Part shown: in pieces, positions 46,654 to 56,548 of the stretch
Numbering within the stretch: position 1 is the first letter of the stretch
Layout of the letters: each line of letters begins with the position of its first letter
NCBI GenBank assembly: GCA_022497145.1
Contig: MU385911.1
Coordinates: 1 to 64,000, forward strand
DNA from: Rostrohypoxylon terebratum
Lineage: Eukaryota; Ascomycota; Sordariomycetes; Xylariales; Hypoxylaceae
Direction of reading: 5' to 3'
DNA: 64,000 nucleotides
The notes under the pieces: model-generated
Database searches by the model: none
What the model was told of the DNA's origin: nothing
Seen by the model: the letters and a program-made list of their open reading frames with translations, nothing else
Position numbers and translations under genes: made by a program

Positions 46654-48243
46654 TTAGACCTCGATCGTGAAGTGGCTGATTTGTGAGTAATACGCGTGCA
46701 CGGCTAATTCAAGAATCCAAACATCGCCGAAGACCTCGCTACCGTCAAAACCCCCTATGATGACGAGTCTGCTGTCATAGAGCACGGTGCCGTGATAGCC
46801 GCGCCCACTAGGAGGGAGGCCATATACCCTCCTCTTGTCCCAAGTCATGGTTACTAAGTTGAGCAGCAGCACGTCGTTGGAGTACTCGTTGCCGTCGTGA
46901 CCACCGATTACGAAGAGGTAGGACCCGACGATCGTCGATGTGTGCGACAGCCGTCGGAACGTGACGGGGATGTGCACTGCTTTCCACCCGTGCGCCTCCA
47001 CGTCGTAAACCCATACGTCATTAAAGCACTCGCCGCCGTCTGAGCCCCCGTAGATGATCAGCTTGCTACCCACCATATTGGCCGTGTGGTAACCTCGCGC
47101 CTTAGGCCGACTAGTGTCCTTGACCGGGGTAGTGCCATTTGCACTGCTGGTCGAGTTTGTCGACGGCCCCGATACTAGTTTCCAGCTCATCTTATGCATG
47201 TCCGTCACGTCCAACCTCCAAATATCGTTTAGGGCACGCACGCCGTCGCCGCCACCAAACATGTAGATACCGTTTTTGTAGAGGCAGGCCGTGTGTGCTC
47301 GCCGCGCGCTCGGTCCTCGGTCTCCTACGATTCGTGGTCGATGCCACCGAAAGTTGACCGTATCTAGTACGTAAACATCGTTGTAATAGGCGGGGCCGTC
47401 ACCACCACCAAATACCACCAGTTTCTTACCAACAGCCGTACACGTCATGGCGCGAAGCGGGACAGGAATGTCGCCAGCTACGTATGGACTGCTCCAATGA
47501 AACGAATCCATGTCCAGCACATACAGTTCGTTGAAGCACGCGCGTGAGTCGCAGCCTCCGAACACGTATACGTTGCTTCCCACCAGCGTCGTCGTGTGCG
47601 CGCGGAGAGGGGTGTGGGGAGCTCCGGACACAGGTGCTCGAGACCAGTACATGCCCGAGGATGGTGCAGCGGGCACGTCGGCCGCAGTCTTCGGGTCTTG
47701 GAGAGGTGGAGATAGTATGTATGATCCTCGTGGCCGCGGAGGGGCGGACGACTTGCGAGAGGCACCTGATGTTCCAGAGGTGCCACTCATGGTCGTGGCT
47801 CGGCCCGCGATGGCAGACGTCGAACGCATAGCCGTCGGTCGCCGAGCGTCGGGATCTAGGTTAGTGGAAGATCCGGCCTGCGGATCAGTCGGGACGGGGT
47901 TGTTGGGGTCTCCATGGCGCCGGAGAGTAAGAGTAGGTATAGGTACAGGAGTCGGTGCCGACTGTGGAGGAGAGGTAAATGTAGCAGATTTCGAGGAAAC
48001 GGATTGAGAACGCGCTCGTATAGACTGCTCTGAAGTTTTTCGTCTACTCGACGAGCCACTTTGACTTTTTGACGCGAGGTGGCCCGGAGTATGACTTCGG
48101 GCAGTGGGAGGTGGGACTCGATCTAAGGACTCGCTGCGTTCGCTTATGCTAACGGCATCGGAGGATGATGGGGTGATCTTCTGCGATCGGATGGTCCTAG
48201 ATTTGTTGCTGTTTGCTGTGGGCGATCGTGGGTTTTCGGCCAT
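46654..48243 (-). CDS. Kelch-repeat protein
   Basis: A single exon on the minus strand encodes 529 residues from the first ATG in frame at 48243. The frame is open a little further upstream but begins there with GTG. Residues 1-205 are Ser/Thr/Pro-rich and basic, probably disordered. From about 205 on there are six Kelch blades with the usual double-glycine strands: VYVFGGCDSRACFNELYVLD, LVVFGGGDGPAYYNDVYVLD, IYMFGGGDGVRALNDIWRLD, LIIYGGSDGGECFNDVWVYD, LFVIGGHDGNEYSNDVLLLN and LVIIGGFDGSEVFGDVWILE. A six-bladed propeller fills the C-terminal half. Related fungal proteins include Tea1/Kel-type polarity factors, but no coiled coil is present, so the role is unknown. A 10-codon upstream ORF ends 8 nt before the start. 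Confidence 0.87.
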   Translation of the reverse strand: MAENPRSPTANSNKSRTIRSQKITPSSSDAVSISERSESLDRVPPPTARSHTPGHLASKSQSGSSSRRKTSEQSIRARSQSVSSKSATFTSPPQSAPTPVPIPTLTLRRHGDPNNPVPTDPQAGSSTNLDPDARRPTAMRSTSAIAGRATTMSGTSGTSGASRKSSAPPRPRGSYILSPPLQDPKTAADVPAAPSSGMYWSRAPVSGAPHTPLRAHTTTLVGSNVYVFGGCDSRACFNELYVLDMDSFHWSSPYVAGDIPVPLRAMTCTAVGKKLVVFGGGDGPAYYNDVYVLDTVNFRWHRPRIVGDRGPSARRAHTACLYKNGIYMFGGGDGVRALNDIWRLDVTDMHKMSWKLVSGPSTNSTSSANGTTPVKDTSRPKARGYHTANMVGSKLIIYGGSDGGECFNDVWVYDVEAHGWKAVHIPVTFRRLSHTSTIVGSYLFVIGGHDGNEYSNDVLLLNLVTMTWDKRRVYGLPPSGRGYHGTVLYDSRLVIIGGFDGSEVFGDVWILELAVHAYYSQISHFTIEV

Positions 48244-50888
48244 GATTTCGTTCAGGGGAGGGGCCTGAGCTCGAAGCACATGGCCTACCTAACGTTCCGT
48301 GCCCAAAGATTGTCGCCTCTTAATTTACCTAATTTACTACCTAGTCGTGGCCTGCCAAACTTTCTAGGTATGTGTCATGAATGCCACACGGTTAATCGTC
48401 AAAGTTAACCATCTAACCAGTCTCTCGGTAATTAATAGAGGAGTCGCGCAAGGGCATGGGGAAACCTCTGGTCCTACTTCATATGTCTTCAAAGATTTAG
48501 GGCATAGGGGAAAGAAATTAAGGTATAAGCATACTAAGCATTCTAGACTTAGTTAGGCTTAGGTAGGTAGGTTAGGTGAGTTAGGTTGTTAGAAATGTTG
48601 TTTAGATCTGACGATGTTTGCAAATAGGTAGCTGAAAGGCGATACGAAGGAGTTGACGACGTTGGCAACCAAAAGGCCATAGATGGTATGGATAGAGGTA
48701 GGGAATACAGAATGATGACGGTAGGATAGAGATTAATAGTTCGTCCTAATACAAAAAGGTTCAAGGTCCAAGGTCCAAGTGTTGACAGGCCACGCGGGCA
48801 TCCCTCGCTTCAACCAGCCCCTGCATGAAATTGGGCACTTTTCTAGAAAGAGAGGGTTGTAGGGAAAAAAAAGGTGATTGTCAATCCGTGTCGACCTTTC
48901 GGAAACTTTTAGAGCGAATTATCAGCAAATTATTGACCTCGCACCTTCTTCGACCAATCCCGCACCTCCTCCCCGCCTTAGCTTGGGTTACGCTGAACTG
49001 CCCTGAGCCTACCCTGAGTTATGTTATGTCAGCATTCAATTTTACTTAGCTGACCAGTAGCTGCCAACAATCGCGTGCCACCGCCTTGGGAGATCAGGGA
49101 AAGCTCTTAGAAGCCGCATTTTATACTTTAGACTTGCATAGAAAGGAATATTAATTGACGATCATTCCTAGAGGCAGGCAGGTACAAAATTGGCGATCAC
49201 TAGGCGGTGACATCTAGGGTAAGAACGTCCAAAGCAGTAGGTTTTCCAGCGCTGTACAGTACTGATCGACGCCGGATACTTCCGTACAATGCCTAAGTGC
49301 TGTCAATGTGCTATAGCCGGACTCCAGTTACTAGTTGAAAGCCTGTTTACATAGTAGGTACTATCATGCCCCCATCTACTTCCACAGGCTATAGTTTCGA
49401 TCGCAAAGGAACTTAGAAGTGTTTAGAAATAACATACAAGATAGAGATAGGCGGTCTTAGGGTTCTATCGATATGCACAGGCAATCCTTCCGAGCTCATG
49501 ACCGTGACAGAATTGAAATCGTCCTGGCTCTGGGCCTTCTGCCGGCAATTAAAATGTAACGCAGCTCGAGTTGTTGAAAAGTCGAGATTTCAGCACTGAA
49601 CCTTTTTTTCCCCTGTGCCGCATGACCACATACGTCAAAGTACATAACAGCACTAAGATGGTCAGCAATGTCTGCCATAGCACATCGTGTTAATGTCATC
49701 TGACTCGAAAATCGATCTTATCACAACAGCAGGGTTAAATATTATAGATCATAAAATGATCCCGATATAGACCTGGGTATGTAATAACAACCTTAATATA
49801 TAATAACGGCGTTCGCTTGCTACTATTAGAGCATTGAACGTCTGAATATATAATACCTATTATGTGTTGTTTAAGAGAAGAGCACGCTTGCAGACCTGTC
49901 AACGTTGACCAGATAGAAAGTTGCTCATTCGGCAACCCTTTATTGAAAGCGCAGAGAAGGATCTTCACCTCTGCAGCCTATTCAAGACCAATAGGAATTC
50001 CTTCCGAACCTAGTTATATTACTTACTCGATGCAAAAGGAATCCCATCGGATGTCTATATCGTGTTGTGTATCAGCTGCTTGTTTATGAAGGTAAGCAAT
50101 GTCATTGTTTTGGCTACTTCACATGTCCCTTACGTGTAGGACCGTAAGTAGGCATTCTTGGACTACATCCGCTATGATGAGCATGAGTTGTCCATAAGTT
50201 GTCAAGCTAATATTCGGGGTTCCCGTTCATCACACTTTGAGCCAAGACTATGTCAAGTGTGGCAAGACCGTAGGACTGGAGACAGAGAATGGGTCGTAAG
50301 AAGAATGCAAATGATTTTTGCGTAGGGAAACTCTTAAGGTCGTCTTTCTATTCGTACATATAAAATAATTCTTTTCCGTCACACGCATCAGGAGGCGTAG
50401 TATTACATAAATATCACTATTAAGGTAAGCGAAACCGAACCCCCTAACTTCGGAGACAACTGTACTATGTACACATTTTTTTTTCAAGAATCTAAGTTGT
50501 GAAACATCCACTATGATCGGATTTGGAATTATGCAAGTGCAACCGAGTAACCTTTAACTTTCTCTAGCTGTTCGGTATTCCAAAATTCAAGTTAATGATT
50601 GCGATAGGTTGTACGAAGTAGGGACGCAGGAACGGGCTATAGAGGCAACAATTGCTTGAAATAATGGATTTATGGAGGGGCAGCTGCTAATTCCAGCGCG
50701 GGGGCTCTGTGGACAGCAATAAAGGTACTTACCTGCCTATCAAACGCTGTGTTCAAATGCGCTAGGCAGATTACAAGGTACAGCTATCCTAACTAACAGG
50801 TACGGTACCTAGCTACCTGTATAAAAATAAAAAATTCACTGGAAAAAAAAAACTCAAGACTTTCATATTTCGGAGTGAATGTCTCAAA
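48244..50888. other. Divergent intergenic region (Kelch / DUS3)
   Basis: About 2.6 kb without a gene. It has GTTAGG/TAGGTA-rich DNA near 48540-48600 and otherwise unremarkable sequence. Both flanking genes have a short upstream ORF close to the start codon. Confidence 0.55.
48252..48281 (-). other. Upstream ORF of the Kelch gene
   Basis: ATG at 48281 begins a nine-residue frame (MCFELRPLP) that stops with TGA at 48252, only 8 nt before the Kelch ATG. If the transcript starts upstream, this could reduce translation of the main frame. The 5' end is not known. Confidence 0.4.
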
Positions 50889-50896
50889 ATGGCTGA
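50879..50896 (+). other. Upstream ORF overlapping the DUS3 start
   Basis: ATG at 50879 begins a five-residue frame (MSQNG, TGA ends at 50896) that overlaps the DUS3 ATG at 50889 in another frame. The main start has the stronger context (AAAATGG). Confidence 0.4.
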
Positions 50897-53239
50897 CGGA
50901 AACATCGCCGACGATAGTAAGGCAGTTGGGACCAGCACTTCATCAGAGAAGTCCCTCAAACATACCTCCAATCCCGACTCGTCGCATGTCAAAAACTCAG
51001 ATATCGTCATAACCGAAGGTCCCGCATCTAAGAGACAAAAGCTCGACCACGATGAGGCGAAATATGAAACCCGACATCCACAACCGAGAGAGAGAATCCG
51101 AGGCGTTGCGCCTGTAAAGGCCGAGTAAGAATCCATACCAATTTCAATTTTACCTGCCTGCTTTTGGATGTAAAACTCACAATTTCATCAGGTACCTAGT
51201 CTCATCAGATGAACCCTTTAAGTTCGTGGATGACGATGCGGCAGAAGCTGGTACTACATTGGATGACGGAGCCAACAACAAGCCAGATCCTCGAGATGGA
51301 GATGGAAAGAAAGGAAAGAACCGAAAGAAGCAAGGCGGCCAAAATCAAAACCGTAACTATGGTCATTTCGAAGACGCCATACGTTTATGCAACAGCGTCA
51401 CCTACAGCAACGAATTCTCGCCTAAATCATGCAAATTTGGCGAGAGATGTAACATGTGTCATGACTTACGCAAGTATCTCAAAGAGGGCCGCCGTGAAGA
51501 TCTGGACACTCTGGACGGAAAATGTCCCGTTTTTGAGAAGTACGGTAGATGTACAGCCGGTTGGAAGTGTCGGTTTGTAAAGAGCCACTCCGAAGAAATT
51601 GAGAGAGAAGATGGCCGAAAAGAGCTCGTACTTCAGAACGCCGATGCTGTGGATACCAATGAAGACCCTGACCAGAGGCCAGGTGTTGTTAATGTCGTAT
51701 CTACCGACACCAAATGGGATCTAGCAAGGAGAAAGGTCAATTTTGAAAAGTCCGAGCCTTACATCAAATGGTTGGAAAAGGACACGGAAATCACAAGAAA
51801 ATTTCACCATGCCAAGGACCAAGGAAGCGAGGAAGCGAATGCCGCCAACAGAGAAGAAATCCGAGCTCAGTTTGTTGACCCGCCTCTCAAACCGTCAGAG
51901 AAGAGAAAAACCTACTTCGGAAGGGAAACGCCAGTCCTAGCGCCCCTGACTACGCAAGGCAATCTACCATTCCGACGACTCTGTGTGGAACTTGGAGCTC
52001 AGGTCACGTATTCAGAGATGGCTATGGGTATGCCGCTCGTCCAGGGGCAAAAAGGCGAATGGGCACTTATGAAGGCTCACGAGTCAGAGATTACCCCTCC
52101 GCGATTCACATCGGACAGAGACACGGTAGTAAAAGGGTACGACAATGCGAGGGACCTCAAGTTTGGTGTTCAGATCTCGGGCAATCAGCCGTGGGTGGTA
52201 ATGAAGACGACCGAAGTTTTGACTCGATTCCTTCCTCACCTCCGAGTAGTTGACCTAAATTGTGGATGTCCCATCGATTTAGTCTACAAGGCGGGTGCCG
52301 GCTCGGGTCTCCTCGACACCCCGAGCAAATTGGAGAAGATGGTTCGAGGCATGAATGTCGTCTCTGGCGAAGTACCTATTACAGCTAAGCTACGAACGGG
52401 TGTCCGAGATGACAAAGCAACAGCAGACAGACTTATCGAAAGGCTTGCTTTTGGTGGATCGGATACACGCAGCAGATTGGGCGCTCCAGGATGTGCAGCA
52501 ATCACGCTTCACGGACGAAGCAGACAACAGCGATACACGAAAAGTGCCAATTGGTCTTACATTGCTGAATGTTCCGCCTTGATTAAATCGTACAAGGATA
52601 AGAAGGATGAATTGACGGATACTGCCAATGAAGCGGATCAGAGCACTCAAGCGAACACCGCCGACGAAAAGGTCTACTTCATCGGCAACGGCGATTGCTA
52701 CTCCCACGTGGATTACTTCGACCATATTGACAACGCCGGTGTTGATACTGTCATGATCGCGCGAGGCGCTATGGTCAAGCCGTGGTTGTTCGAAGAGATC
52801 GAGAAGGGCCAATACCTGGACAAGTCGGCAACTGAACGATTGGCCTATATCGAGAAGTTCGTGCGTTATGGACTGGAAGCCTGGGGCTCTGATGAGATGG
52901 GTTTGGGTTTCACGAGGAGGTTTTTACTTGAGTGGTTGAGCTTCACCCACCGTTACGTACCAATTGGCATCTTGGAACATTTACCTCCTAGTCTCAACGA
53001 CCGACCACCGAGATACCAAGGGCGGAACGATCTCGAGACTCTTCTTGCCAGCGACAATTACAAAGACTGGCTTAAAATTAGGTACGTCCTCATCTATTCT
53101 TATTCAATCTTCCGGTTTGACTTTCTAGGTACCAGCTAACACACGGTGCAGTGAGATGTTTCTTGGTCCTGCTCATCCGAGTTTCAAGTTCCAACCGAAG
53201 CATAAGTCCAACAGCTACGATATAGAGGCCGAGGGGTAA
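50889..53239 (+). CDS. DUS3: tRNA-dihydrouridine(47) synthase (NAD(P)+), Dus3
   Basis: Three exons, 50889-51124, 51192-53081 and 53152-53239, with 67- and 70-nt introns, encode 737 residues. Dus3 reduces uridine 47 of cytosolic tRNAs using FMN and NAD(P)H. Two CCCH-type zinc fingers lie near 155-205 (KSCKFGERCNMCHD and KCPVFEKYGRCTAGWKCRF), as expected only of Dus3 among fungal Dus enzymes. The FMN barrel starts near LAPLTTQGNLPFRRLCVELG. The catalytic cysteine lies in VDLNCGCPIDLVYKAGAGSG near residue 438. ITLHGRSRQQRYTKSANW and IGNGDCYS bind cofactor and substrate. The small last exon gives SEMFLGPAHPSF, then PKHKSNSYDIEAEG, the conserved Dus3 terminus. A possible earlier acceptor in the last intron (TCTAG) would put the end out of frame. 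Confidence 0.94.
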
Positions 53240-54225
53240 GTATTCTCTACACTCGGGTGATGTCCTTTTGTCGTCCGATAGGGTTGCAATACTTGGCTTT
53301 GAGGCCAGATGTCACATATAGCATTGCTGGTAGATAGATACAAAACATGGCAACGTAAGTAAAACAATCGTGAATGACTCATTGATACTATTTGGCGAAT
53401 GCGACATGTAGTCAGTCCCAATGGCCTGATATTTCTTTCAATAGGACAGATTGCAGGATTTTGATTTTGATTTTGATTTTTATGTGAAATCCAGCCTGCA
53501 ACAAAGGTCGATTTTAGTGAGTCGACAAGTGACAAACTTGCCTGTAAATATAGTTGTGATTAGAATTACTAGTAAACCATTTCGTAATAATTACAATATT
53601 TGTAACTATTCAAACTTCAATTATGATTTCCCAATCAAATCTACATCAGTTGCCGTAGAATCTACATAGAACTGTGCAAAAATCTAGGGCTGCGATTAAA
53701 GTTGATTACCTAAGAGGGACTAGCTCATTCCGTTGTGTCACTGCGACGTCATCTCCTTCCCTGTGCGGAGCTGACGTAGTTGACTTTATCAAGCAGCCAG
53801 TGCAGCCGGTGCAGCTAAGCTGGCTGTTACCTAACTCAGCCCCACTAACCAACCACAGCTGCACTACTACGGTCAGCTCCGGGAAACCGTTACCTCTCTG
53901 CAAGCTCGTGAGACGAGGCCACATTTTCGATCCTCCAACAAACTTTTGACTTTCTCTACAACCACAAAACTACAAAACTACAACGAGAACCCAAGGACTC
54001 CTTTGTCAAAAAATCAAGATCACAAACCCATTTGGTTCTTGTCTTGCACTGTTGATACGTCGGGCAAGACTCTACCTTGCATAGTTCTTGAGTCCAATTC
54101 ACCTTTGACAACACACTTTTGGGCACTGTTGCCGCTGCTGCACTACATCGGTCGGCATCGTCGTCCTCTTCTCTCCCGACACTCCCACGAGTAAAACCAC
54201 CCACTGGTGTTCGAGGGCTCCCAAG
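53240..54225. other. Intergenic: DUS3 3' region and BAP31 promoter/leader
   Basis: No gene. It contains a (GATTTT)4 repeat at 53457-53480. From 53626 to 54225 there is no ATG on the + strand, so part is probably a long 5' leader. Confidence 0.6.
53457..53480. repeat. (GATTTT)4 tandem repeat
   Basis: Four exact 6-bp units in the DUS3-BAP31 intergenic region. Confidence 0.75.
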
Positions 54226-55197
54226 ATGACGCTCTATTACACACTGGTATGTTCCGAATTTCTTGCAACATCCTGCAACATCTTGCAACATCTTGATTCA
54301 AAGAATTCCATCTCTCAAATACCATCTGGTGACAAGCAAGATGGGGTTCTTATCATTTCTACTATTTGTGCTAACGATGGATCACCAGGTCTTCATCCTG
54401 CTGGTGGCAGAGATGTCACTCTTCATGTTCCTTGTGGTGCCAATGCCTTTTGCTGTCCGGCGAAAGATGTTCACGTATGTTAATCTAGCTAAGTTCTAAT
54501 ATTCTTGGTGATGTTCGATGTTCGATTCGAAGCTGACAGATTGTTTCATTCTATAGCTTCCTCTCCGAGAACCCCATTGTTGCCAAGTTACAATATTGGC
54601 TCAAGATCACCTTTGTATTCATCTTGATCCTATTCCTCGACAGTGTCAACCGCGTCTATCGCGTCCAACTCGAACTTTCCGCCGCTACCGACTCCAAGCA
54701 AGGCACAGCGTAAGTTTCCCACACCATGATATTCCCCGCAATTGCTCCTCTCATACAATCCCACAATATCCGAAAACCAGCCACATACGTCATATCATGC
54801 TAACGGACACCCCCACAACAGAGCGGTGATGGGTCACGAACGCCTCGAAGTTCAAGCCCGCAAGTTCTACAGCCAGCGTAACATGTACCTCTGCGGCTTC
54901 ACCCTGTTCCTATCCCTCATCCTGAACCGCACCTACATCATGATCCTGGAAGTGCTCCGCCTTGAGGAGAAGCTCAAGCAGTACGAGGGCACCGACCGCA
55001 AGACTAAGGAATCTGAGAAGCTGGCCGCGGCCGGCAAGCCCGGCGAGATCGCCCGCCTCCGTACCGAGATTGAGCAGAAGGACCGCGACATCGAGACACT
55101 GAGGAAGCAGGCCGAGGGCTTAAGCCGCGAGTACAACGAGCTGTGCGAGAAGTACGGTGAGACTCAGCCTCCTGCCGGCACCCGCAAGGATAAATAG
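54226..55197 (+). CDS. BAP31/Yet-family ER membrane protein
   Basis: Four exons, 54226-54246, 54389-54474, 54557-54709 and 54822-55197, encode 211 residues. The first exon is only seven codons (MTLYYTL). Family members sit in the ER membrane and help sort or retain membrane proteins (yeast Yet1 and Yet3, animal BAP31). Three membrane segments are visible: YTLVFILLVAEMSLFMFLVV, LKITFVFILILFLDSVNRVY and MYLCGFTLFLSLILNRTYIM. A cytosolic coiled coil follows (LRLEEKLKQYEGTD to the end), rich in heptad Leu, Glu and Lys. The C-terminal four residues RKDK resemble a dibasic ER-retrieval signal. Introns are 142, 82 and 112 nt and all junctions keep frame. Which yeast Yet it matches best cannot be told from sequence alone. 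Confidence 0.9.
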
Positions 55198-56548
55198 ACG
55201 GCGTGATTCTATTACGCTCACTATTACCGGAGTGCGACTTCTAGTAGTACGGTTCGCTTATGTCTAGATAAACAAGAGTGAGAATTGCGAAGGATAGAAT
55301 GTTTCGGCGACTTCTATCCCATTTCTTTTTCTTTTCGGAGGCTGCGCATGACACAATCGACAGAGACGGCGTCAAGGGGAAAAGGCACAGGGAAAATGGC
55401 TGGGCAACTGAAACATTTTACTGCAAGAGTTTGAGCATGGACGAGTTGGCCAATATTTCCCTTCCCATCTTGTAGTATCGGCGAGTAGGGATCCCTCTCC
55501 TGTTCATATAGATGATAGGAGGGGCTCTGACGGATGAATACGAAATTTCTACTTTCCCCGTCTTTAATTCTTGATTATGTGTTTTACGCTCGTGATATCC
55601 AGCACACGAGGCTACATTCCTTATCCTAGGGCCACTACCTTGCCTTCGTATTCTCCCTGGCTTGCAAATCCTGGAATACATTTGTGTTATCTCTTAACGG
55701 ATGGACGAAGACACACGCAATGTCAAAATCCAATGATTTTAATTCCTTATCTTTGTTAGGTAGGCGTAAGCCCTATAGTCTTTAAGCCGCCGCAGCGTTT
55801 TGCGTTTTGCATATATCATAACGTCCGTACCCATTTCCGTCCAAAGCAACGCGAATAGTTATTTCCATACAAATCCAGCTATCGTACCTTAGTAACGTGA
55901 GTATGTAAGTAGGTAGGTAGGTAGGTTGGCTGATCTTCGATAGCAAGGTTCATCCCATCCCGATACCACTCCATCCTCGGTCTCGGTCTCGGTCTACCTC
56001 TTCCCCGTTCACACCCCCTTTTCCTCTCTTACTCTTTCCTTCCATCGTCAACCCCTCCCTCCGAGCCCCAAGCGCCGCCGCCGCCACCGCCGGTCGATCG
56101 ATCGTCTTCGCGATAGAGGGAAGAAGGGAAAAAAAATGGAGGGGGTATCTTTAAAAAATCGTAGCGTAGTAGTATAAAGCGAGGGCTTTGAAAAAGGGTT
56201 GAGGAAAAAAAAGAAACGGCGTGACTCCGATATATCCCCAACAGACATTATGAATGAATAATAGAACCTCCCCGGATAATCAAAATAGGTAACCAGATAC
56301 AGAGTGTGACGATTCTAAACCCCGGGCTTGGTGGCCATCCACCTTAGGTATGTTTTCTTTTCTTTTCTTTTTGTGCTATGTTGTAGGTAGGTAATGTCGG
56401 GATTTTTTTTTCGTGATCCATCGTGATTATGAGACGTTATATAGTGATGATATTTATCTGGACCCGGATCCTCCATGCATGTGTGTACCTCATTAAATCA
56501 TCTTCATCAATCGTAAATAAGTATGATATAGAGCCGTGATACATGTGA
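55198..56548. other. Convergent intergenic region
   Basis: About 1.35 kb between the 3' ends of the BAP31-like gene and the minus-strand unknown gene. No recognisable gene; there are GTAGG runs (55908-55926) and GGTCTC repeats (55977-55994). Confidence 0.6.
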
